Positions 57,637-64,000 of a stretch of DNA of 64,000 bases are shown here, piece by piece; the first letter of the stretch is position 1, and the number at the start of each line of letters is the position of its first letter. Source of the stretch: Mesorhizobium loti (lineage in GTDB: Bacteria; Pseudomonadota; Alphaproteobacteria; Rhizobiales; Rhizobiaceae); assembly GCF_003148495.1 (NCBI RefSeq), contig NZ_QGGH01000002.1, positions 744,001-808,000 on the forward strand, written 5' to 3'. The notes under the pieces were generated by a model that was given only the letters and a program-made list of their open reading frames with translations, made no database searches and was not told where the DNA came from. Made by a program: the position numbers and the translations under genes.

Positions 57637-58136
57637 TATTCTGCACCCCCTTCAAAGCCTTCGCGCGGACGGCGCGGACCACGATCGGCACCAGCGTCGC
57701 CAAACGAGCGCGGCGGACGATCGCCACGGTCGCCACGATCACGGTCGCCGAACGAGCGCGGGCCACGATCGCCACGGTCGCGGTCGCCGAAGCCGCCGCG
57801 TTCCGAGCGCTCTTCGCGCTTCTGCATCATGGCCGACGGGCCTTCCTCATGCGCCTCGACCTTGATGGTCAGGAAACGCAGCACGTCTTCGGACAGGCCC
57901 ATCTGGCGCTCCATCTCGTTGAGCGCGGCCGCGGGGCAATTCAGGTCCATCAGCGTGTAGTAAGCCTTCCGGTTCTTGTTGACCCGGTAGGTAAGGGACT
58001 TCAGTCCCCAGTTCTCGACCCGACCGACGGACCCGCCATTTGCGGAGATGACGCCCTTGTACTGTTCGACAAGCGCATCGACCTGCTGCTGCGAGAGGTC
58101 CTGCCGGGCAAGAAACACATGTTCGTATAGAGCCAT
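57636..58136 (-). CDS. rpsF: Ribosomal protein bS6
   Basis: This 166-residue protein has [20 protein letters not shown] and the [16 protein letters not shown] core. A tail of about 50 residues is rich in repeated [11 protein letters not shown] units, well past the usual bS6 length. The upstream leader has a hairpin AGGTTTTTTTCGAAAACCT on the minus strand, which could serve ribosomal protein feedback. Confidence 0.97.
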   Translation of the reverse strand: MALYEHVFLARQDLSQQQVDALVEQYKGVISANGGSVGRVENWGLKSLTYRVNKNRKAYYTLMDLNCPAAALNEMERQMGLSEDVLRFLTIKVEAHEEGPSAMMQKREERSERGGFGDRDRGDRGPRSFGDRDRGDRGDRPPRSFGDAGADRGPRRPREGFEGGAE

Positions 58137-58600
58137 AGTGGTTCAGTGCCTTTCTTCGTTTCTCTCCCGGTTCCCGGCGGCAAAAGCCTCTGCAACTTCT
58201 CTGACCCGCTGGTCCCGAAGGGCGGGGAAGAAAGGAGCATTTCGAGACGGTCGAGAGCGGAGACACGGGAGGCGGAAGCACTTCTGGCATCACACGAAGG
58301 TTTTCGAAAAAAACCTCCGGCCCTCCGTTCAGCCCCCAGCAAGGACCGGCAGATTGCGGGCGTCTATATAGCAATCCAGCCGCAACGCAAGGGCGGGCGG
58401 CGTCCTCTGTGTCGCATGCGGCGGAAAAATCAAGCAGCAACAACGGCCCAGGCTTTGAGGTTTCCGGCAACTGCGCCTTAACCACACTATTAGATTGTGC
58501 GCAGTTGAACCCCCGCCGTCAACGGTCGATTCATCATGGGAGGCGCAGAAGCCGTATAGCCCGCGCACAAAAAGCGCGGCAAGCATTTGCGGGGGTAAGG
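58137..58600. other. Divergent gap between rpsF and the TadG-like gene
   Basis: This 464-base stretch holds the rpsF leader (with a hairpin at about 58297-58315) and the promoter for the plus-strand gene at 58601. It is open in a plus-strand frame, but the real start is ATG 58601 with GGGGGTAAGG. I see no other gene. Confidence 0.5.
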
Positions 58601-60247
58601 ATGCTTTTCGACAAATTCTGGCGCTCAACGAGCGGCAATTTCACGCTCGTGCTGGGACTGGGCTTGCCGGTCATCCTGACGGCTGTCGGTTTCGCAACCG
58701 ATGTCTCCACCCTCATGCGGGCCAAGAGCAATCTGCAGAATGCCCTCGATGGGGCAAACCTTGCCTCCTCGCATCTTGGCGATCTCGACATCACCCGCAA
58801 TGATGCCTTCAACCGCTATTTCCAGGCCAATATCGTCGGGCACGGTGAACTCGGCAATGCGCAGGCGACGTTGACCGTCGACAAGGGCATCAATTTCGTC
58901 AAGACAAAGGCGACTGCCTCCGCTGACGTCAGTCTTAACTTCGCCTTTCTGTTCGGCGACAGCAAGCACATCGTGGTCGATGCCTCCGCCGTCGAATCGA
59001 ACAACCAGCTCGAAGTCGTGCTGGTGCTCGACAACACCGGCTCCATGGCCGGCGCGCGCATGACGGCGCTGAGGACAGCGACCAAATCATTGCTCGACAC
59101 GCTCGAATCGACAAAGTCGCCGACGCGCCAGATCCGTGCCTCGCTGGTTCCATTCGTTACGGCCGTCAACGTCGACGGTGACGAATTCGACCCGTCCTGG
59201 ATCGATATGGACGGCAAGTCGTCCACCAACGGCATCAATTTCCCGGTCATCGACGGTAAGCGTCCCAATCACATGGCGCTTTTCAAGCAGCTCAAGCAGA
59301 CCGGATGGACAGAGCCCGGATGGAACGGTACCGGATGGAAAGGTTGTGTCGAGGCGCGACCGGGCACCTACAACATTTCCGACACCCCGCCAGATCCCGC
59401 CAGGCCCGACACGTTGTTCGTTCCGTATTTCGCGCCGGACGATCCGCAAGTTGCCCAGGCCCCGTCTGCCTCCTATGGCAATTCAGATAAATACTACAAC
59501 AATTCCTATCTCGACGACGGCTACGACAAGACCAAGCTCGATAAGCAGAAAGGCAACGCTCTCGGCATCGATGTCAGTGATCTCGTCGGCGATTTGGTGA
59601 CGCCCGGCAAGCCTGCCAAGGAAAAGATCGCCAAATATATCGCGCCCGTCAACGAGCTCATCACCGAGACGGGCACCCGCATCACCGTCGGCCCGAACCG
59701 CGCTTGCCCCACACCCGTCGTCCCGCTGACCGACGATTTCGACAAGCTGCGTAAGGCAGCAGGCGAGATGACCGAGTGGAACGGTTCAGGCACCAATGTC
59801 TCCGAGGGCCTATCGTGGGGGATGCGGGTGCTTTCGCCCGCCGCGCCCTATACCGATGGCGCGCCTTGGAAGACGCCGGGCATCAGCAAGATCGTGCTGT
59901 TGCTCACCGATGGCGAGAACGTCGTCTATGGCGCCAGCGAACAGCCGACGAAATCCGACTACACACCTTATGGCTATCTGGCTGGTGGCCGCTTCGGATC
60001 GGACAACCAGACGACCGCGGCGCGCAATGTCGACGGCTGGACCAAAAGCGTTTGTACGCAGTTAAAGGACGAGGGGGTGCAAATCTACACCATGGTGCTG
60101 CAGTCCGACACCGCCGCCAACCGCGCGCTTTACAGCGCCTGCGCTTCAGACCCGAGCGACTATTATGCCGTCAACGATCCTACCAAACTGCCGAACGTGT
60201 TCCTGCAGATCGCCAACAAGTTCACGAAGCTGCAATTGACGAATTGA
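58601..60247 (+). CDS. TadG-like protein with VWA domain
   Basis: This 548-residue protein has an N-terminal membrane helix (about 15-32, GLGLPVILTAVGFATDVS) in the TadE/TadG-like style. A long VWA domain follows, with DNTGSM as the MIDAS and DGENVVYG later. It is probably envelope-anchored and linked to Flp/Tad pilus assembly, but no tad operon is near, so it may act alone. Confidence 0.86.
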   Translation: MLFDKFWRSTSGNFTLVLGLGLPVILTAVGFATDVSTLMRAKSNLQNALDGANLASSHLGDLDITRNDAFNRYFQANIVGHGELGNAQATLTVDKGINFVKTKATASADVSLNFAFLFGDSKHIVVDASAVESNNQLEVVLVLDNTGSMAGARMTALRTATKSLLDTLESTKSPTRQIRASLVPFVTAVNVDGDEFDPSWIDMDGKSSTNGINFPVIDGKRPNHMALFKQLKQTGWTEPGWNGTGWKGCVEARPGTYNISDTPPDPARPDTLFVPYFAPDDPQVAQAPSASYGNSDKYYNNSYLDDGYDKTKLDKQKGNALGIDVSDLVGDLVTPGKPAKEKIAKYIAPVNELITETGTRITVGPNRACPTPVVPLTDDFDKLRKAAGEMTEWNGSGTNVSEGLSWGMRVLSPAAPYTDGAPWKTPGISKIVLLLTDGENVVYGASEQPTKSDYTPYGYLAGGRFGSDNQTTAARNVDGWTKSVCTQLKDEGVQIYTMVLQSDTAANRALYSACASDPSDYYAVNDPTKLPNVFLQIANKFTKLQLTN

Positions 60248-60295
60248 ACGCTCGACCCGAGAGAGACCGGCCGGCTCCTCACGGGATCGATCGGT

Positions 60296-62227
60296 TCAAC
60301 TCGTATGGGCGGCGACAACCTTGTCGACCGTTTCGGGGAAGAAGTCTGGCGCTGCGTGGCGTTTGCCGAACATCATGTCGTACTGCAACAGGCGGAAATC
60401 GCGGATCGCCGGGTCGATCTCTTTCTGCCGCGCCCAATCGGGCGTGGCCTCGCCAGCCGGCGTCAGCAACAGGTTGCGGTCGACGACGCGGTAACGTTCG
60501 CTCATCTGGCCCAGAAATCCGGTGTAATAGGGATGGCTGATGCCGGCCGTCTTCAGGATATGATAGGGCAGGAAGGCCGGGCTGACGGCGCCCATGTCTT
60601 CAGCCGGCCCGGTGCGGTTCGACCAGATGACCAGCGGCGTCTCGTGGTGTTCGAGGGCGGCCTCGGGCGACGCTTCCTTGCGCGGCGCGACATTGTCCTT
60701 CAGGAAGCCGGTTTCGACATAGACCGGCCCCAGCGGCGGCAGATGGTCGCCGAAGAAGGCGATCACCGTGGGGCGGGAGCGTTTCTTCGCCCATTCGACC
60801 AGGCGTTCGAGACCGCGATCGGCATCGGCTGAGCCCTCGGCGTAGCTCAGCAGCGATTCGCGCGCCCACTGGCTGATCGGCGCCTGCACCGTATGGGTGG
60901 GATTGTAATAGCGGTTCGGCTCGTAGGGACCGTGGTTTTGCAGGCTGACCGCAAAGAAGAACACCGGTTCGTCGCTGGCGTCGGCCTCGCTGATGATCTC
61001 GTCGGTCATCGCCGCATCCGATGCCAGCGGCCCGCGCTTCTGCATCGGCGGCAGCGTTTCTTCCGACTTGAAATCGTTGAAGCCGAAATCGGCGTAGACC
61101 GCGCCACGGTTCCAGAACCAATTGGTGCCGGGATGGATGGCGCGCGCGCGGTAACCCTGGCTCTTGAGGAAGGTTGCGAGCGAAGGCGTCGGCGTGCGCA
61201 CATATTGCTGATAGGGGATGCTGCCGGCCGGCAGGAATGCGTTGGAAAAGCCGGTCAGCGCCTCGAACTCGATGTTGGCGGTCATGCCGCCGAATTCCGG
61301 CGAGAACATCGAGCCCGAGCGCAGCGCCCGCACATTGGGGATCGGATCGGGCGTGATGGTGACGCCGGGCAGCTTGGTCGGATCCCAGAAGGACTCGCTC
61401 ATGACGATGATGATGTCGGGCTTCTCGGCCGGCACCGAGGCGGTCACATCAGTCCTGCTGATCGCCGCGATTGCCTTGTCGGAATAGCCTGATGGCGCCG
61501 AGACATGCGCCATCGGCACGTTGAGGGCAAAGGCCAGCGCAAAGCCGTTGGAGGCATAATTTTCCTTCTGGTCCCACATGATCGGTATGATCTGCAGCCT
61601 GTCCCTGGTCCAGGAGAAGGTGGCATAGTCCATGATCGAAACGAAGAAAGCGAGCAGCGGCACGGCCAGCGTCAGCCGGGCAAGGCGTCCCTTGCGGCTG
61701 AGCACCGGAACCTTGCGGCGCCACAGCCGCCAGCCATAGACGAGCAGCGACAGGCCGGCGACGATGCCGACGACCATGGCAAGCGCGGTCATCGGCCGGT
61801 CGCGCACCAGGAGCGGCAGCAGCGCGAAAATCTGGCGGGCATAGAGGAAATCGGTCGGATAGAGCGGATCGCCGAGATAGTGCGACTTCTGGTGACCGAC
61901 GAAGGCAAGCGACAAGGTCAGCGGCGCGACGATCATCAGGCTCTGGTGGCTGCGGCCGAGCACCGCATCGAGGCCGATCAGGATCAGCGCAAACACGACA
62001 ATGGTGGTCCAGCCAGGCTTGAGCGGCTGCAGGAAGAAGGAGACGGTGCCAGCAAAGTCGCCGCGCACGATCAGTTCGATGGCAAACACCAGCATGGCAG
62101 CGATCGCCAGGCTGATCAGCCCATAGCGCACGACCGGCCATCTCCTGCCCGGCAGATAGCCGGTGGAAGGGTCGTCTTCCAAGAACTGTGGCGCGGCCTT
62201 GCCGGCGCGTTTGTAACTCTTTGCCAC
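60296..62227 (-). CDS. LtaS-family phosphoglycerol transferase
   Basis: This 643-residue protein starts at GTG 62227 with GGGGAAG in front. It has five membrane helices (about 30-220) and an extracytoplasmic alkaline-phosphatase-like domain. SESFWDP, a Thr in GGMTANIEFEALTG (probable nucleophile), HPGTNWF and FFGDHLPPLG give the metal and catalytic site. In rhizobia such enzymes may add phosphoglycerol to periplasmic cyclic glucans; that role is inferred. Confidence 0.88.
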   Translation of the reverse strand: MAKSYKRAGKAAPQFLEDDPSTGYLPGRRWPVVRYGLISLAIAAMLVFAIELIVRGDFAGTVSFFLQPLKPGWTTIVVFALILIGLDAVLGRSHQSLMIVAPLTLSLAFVGHQKSHYLGDPLYPTDFLYARQIFALLPLLVRDRPMTALAMVVGIVAGLSLLVYGWRLWRRKVPVLSRKGRLARLTLAVPLLAFFVSIMDYATFSWTRDRLQIIPIMWDQKENYASNGFALAFALNVPMAHVSAPSGYSDKAIAAISRTDVTASVPAEKPDIIIVMSESFWDPTKLPGVTITPDPIPNVRALRSGSMFSPEFGGMTANIEFEALTGFSNAFLPAGSIPYQQYVRTPTPSLATFLKSQGYRARAIHPGTNWFWNRGAVYADFGFNDFKSEETLPPMQKRGPLASDAAMTDEIISEADASDEPVFFFAVSLQNHGPYEPNRYYNPTHTVQAPISQWARESLLSYAEGSADADRGLERLVEWAKKRSRPTVIAFFGDHLPPLGPVYVETGFLKDNVAPRKEASPEAALEHHETPLVIWSNRTGPAEDMGAVSPAFLPYHILKTAGISHPYYTGFLGQMSERYRVVDRNLLLTPAGEATPDWARQKEIDPAIRDFRLLQYDMMFGKRHAAPDFFPETVDKVVAAHTS

Positions 62228-62504
62228 CTTAACTTCCCCACCCAGCGACAAACACGTCACTCGATTGTCATAGAATTGTCACGCAAAGCTAGCGCCTGTA
62301 GCGAAAATAAGAAGAGCCAGCAAACGAATCGTGAGCGGTTTTCATCAGGAGTGATCGCCAAAAAGCCTTTCGGAACAGGCACTCGGCAGACGAAGCCGCC
62401 GCCGGGCGGGGTCGAACTGGGCTTGACTTGGCGACCTGCCTTGCGTCACAGGCAAGAAAAACTCGTCTATCAGATAAGCAAAACCAGCCCTTGGGAGTCC
62501 TCGC

Positions 62505-63458
62505 ATGGCCGTTGCATTCACCTTTCCTGGACAAGGCAGCCAGGCAGTCGGTATGGGCAAAGATCTCGCCGACGCCTTTCCCGAGGCGCGCAGGATCTTC
62601 CAGGAAGTCGACGACGCGCTCGGCGAAAACCTGTCGAAGCTGATCTGGGAAGGGCCGGAAGAGACGTTGATGCTGACCGCCAACGCGCAGCCGGCGCTGA
62701 TGGCGGTGTCGCTGGCCGCGATCCGGGCGCTGGAATCGCGCGGCTTCTCGCTGAAAGGCAAGGTCGCCTATGTCGCCGGCCATTCGCTGGGCGAGTATTC
62801 GGCACTCGCGGCCGCAGGGTTCGTTTCGGTTGCCGATGCCGCCAGGCTGCTGCGCATCCGCGGCAATGCCATGCAGGCGGCGGTGCCGGCCGGCGAGGGT
62901 GCGATGGCGGCGATCATCGGACTGGAGCAGGCCGATGTCGAGGCTGCCTGCACAGAAGCCGCCAAAAGCTCGGCCAACGGGGCGGTTTGCCAGATCGCCA
63001 ACGATAATGGCGGCGGCCAGCTGGTCATTTCCGGCGCCAAGGCCGCGGTCGAACTGGCGGCAAAATTGTGCACGGAAAAGGGCGCCAAGCGCGCGCTGAT
63101 GCTGCAGGTATCCGCGCCCTTCCATTCGGCGCTGATGGCGCCGGCCGCGAACGTCATGCGCGACGCACTCGCCGGTGTGACAAAGAACGCGCCGGCCGTC
63201 CCGGTCGTCTCCAACGTGTCTGTGGCGCCGTCGAGCGATCCGGACGAGATCGCCCGCCGCCTGGTCGAACAGATAACCGGCCGCGTGCGCTGGCGCGAGA
63301 CGGTGGAATGGTTCGGCGCAAATGGCGTCACTACGCTTTACGAAATTGGCGCCGGCAAGGTGCTTTCGGGATTGGCGCGGCGCATCAACCGCGACATCGC
63401 CACCGCGTCGGTCGGCTCTGCGGCTGAGGTCGAGGCGGCATTGGCAGCGCTTGCATAA
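62505..63458 (+). CDS. fabD: Malonyl-CoA:ACP transacylase
   Basis: This 317-residue protein loads malonyl groups on ACP for fatty acid synthesis. It has FPGQGSQAVGMGKDL, the nucleophile Ser94 in GHSLGEYSA and His in SAPFHSALM. It is followed by fabG after 60 bases on the same strand. Confidence 0.97.
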   Translation: MAVAFTFPGQGSQAVGMGKDLADAFPEARRIFQEVDDALGENLSKLIWEGPEETLMLTANAQPALMAVSLAAIRALESRGFSLKGKVAYVAGHSLGEYSALAAAGFVSVADAARLLRIRGNAMQAAVPAGEGAMAAIIGLEQADVEAACTEAAKSSANGAVCQIANDNGGGQLVISGAKAAVELAAKLCTEKGAKRALMLQVSAPFHSALMAPAANVMRDALAGVTKNAPAVPVVSNVSVAPSSDPDEIARRLVEQITGRVRWRETVEWFGANGVTTLYEIGAGKVLSGLARRINRDIATASVGSAAEVEAALAALA

Positions 63459-63518
63459 AGCGTCATTTGATCCCATCCCTGTAAAACAGGGTGTTCTCTT
63501 CTCAATCAGGAGACAAAA

Positions 63519-64000
63519 ATGTTCGAATTGACTGGCCGCAAGGCTCTCGTCACCGGCGCATCCGGGGGCATCGGCGAGGCGATCGCCAGAGTGCTGCATG
63601 CGCAAGGCGCGATCGTCGGCCTGCATGGCACCCGCATCGAGAAACTGGAGGCGCTCGCCACCGAGCTTGGCGACCGGGTCAAGCTGTTTCCGGCCAATCT
63701 GTCGAACCGTGACGACGTCAAGGCGCTCGGCCAGAAGGCGGAGGCCGATCTCGAAGGCGTCGACATCCTGGTCAACAATGCCGGCATCACCAAGGACGGA
63801 TTGTTTGTGCGCATGTCGGATGCCGACTGGGACACCGTGCTCGAGGTCAACCTGACCGCCGTGTTCAGGCTGACCCGCGAACTCACCCACCCGATGATGC
63901 GCCGCCGCCACGGCCGCATCATCAACATCACTTCGGTGGTCGGCGTCACCGGCAATCCCGGCCAGACCAATTACTGCGCCTCCAAGGCCGGCATGATCGG
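63519..64000 (+). CDS. fabG: 3-oxoacyl-ACP reductase (3' cut by window)
   Basis: The first 160 residues are visible. TGASGGIGEAIA is the NADPH loop. NNAGITKDG, INITSVVG and NYCASKAG give the catalytic Ser-Tyr-Lys set. AGGAG lies seven bases before ATG 63519. The gene runs past the window end. Confidence 0.96.
   Translation, partial: MFELTGRKALVTGASGGIGEAIARVLHAQGAIVGLHGTRIEKLEALATELGDRVKLFPANLSNRDDVKALGQKAEADLEGVDILVNNAGITKDGLFVRMSDADWDTVLEVNLTAVFRLTRELTHPMMRRRHGRIINITSVVGVTGNPGQTNYCASKAGMI

Noticed and set aside
62289..63911. Minus-strand frame opposite fabD/fabG
   Set aside because: It covers two certain genes and lacks any family signature.

Overview
This is a gene-dense, high-GC stretch of core chromosome from an alphaproteobacterium. 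It most resembles the order Hyphomicrobiales (Rhizobiales), probably Mesorhizobium or a close relative. The reasons are the gene orders dnaB-radA-cvpA-purF-SDR and rpsF-rpsR-rplI with fabD-fabG nearby, an adjacent psd-pssA pair, a TIGR02301 protein, a YgfZ/HD pair, and many intergenic palindromes of a rhizobial type. I see no rRNA, tRNA, CRISPR array, prophage or insertion sequence. The genus is inferred from gene content and style, not from a database search.

Layout. 1-3.4 kb: the end of a polytopic DUF2339 protein, then an ECF sigma / membrane anti-sigma pair behind a GGAAT-N17-CGTT promoter-like site. 3.5-6.4 kb: a GNAT/papain-like (C39-type) fusion, a RimK-like ATP-grasp ligase with an extra N-terminal domain, and a DUF3303 protein. 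This is the best candidate here for an uncharacterised peptide or amide-forming pathway. 6.4-8.4 kb: a LysR regulator divergent from a membrane desaturase, with a perfect T-N11-A palindrome between them. 8.4-17.2 kb: a PAS-GGDEF-EAL protein, HD hydrolase, YgfZ, dihydroorotase-type amidohydrolase, secreted unknowns, a NUDIX hydrolase, a YedK-type protein, and a 51-residue basic protein. 17.6-23 kb: cysS followed by VOC, two tandem GFA genes, a proline iminopeptidase and citramalate synthase, almost all with overlapping start and stop codons. 23-33.4 kb: RarD, GST, a CorA/ZntB-type transporter, two LysM/LOG surface and purine genes, and an ArsR-Atm1 exporter operon. A monooxygenase-like gene follows under a MerR/SoxR-style operator, then an SMP-30 lactonase.

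33.7-37.5 kb is lipid metabolism: psd, pssA, and a PlsC-like/acyl-activating fusion with a non-canonical HX4E motif. 37.6-45 kb holds a tautomerase/LysR pair, two EamA transporters, an S10 peptidase, OsmC, and small or secreted unknowns. 44.7-50.9 kb is the conserved SDR-purF-cvpA-radA-dnaB block on the minus strand. 51.1-53.5 kb is an ECF42-type sigma factor with a DGPF (YCII) protein and a double DUF1428 protein. 53.6-56.3 kb holds an Rsm22/METTL17-type protein with four Cys in a likely Fe-S arrangement, YnfA, and cyclopropane fatty acid synthase. 56.6-64 kb holds rplI, rpsR, rpsF, a TadG-like pilus-associated protein, an LtaS-family phosphoglycerol transferase, fabD, and the start of fabG.

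Functionally the window joins membrane lipid synthesis (fabD, fabG, psd, pssA, the acylating fusion, cfa, LtaS-like), nucleotide synthesis (purF, a dihydroorotase-like gene), replication and repair (dnaB, radA, yedK), and translation (three ribosomal proteins, cysS, Rsm22). Several small stress or detoxification modules sit between these.
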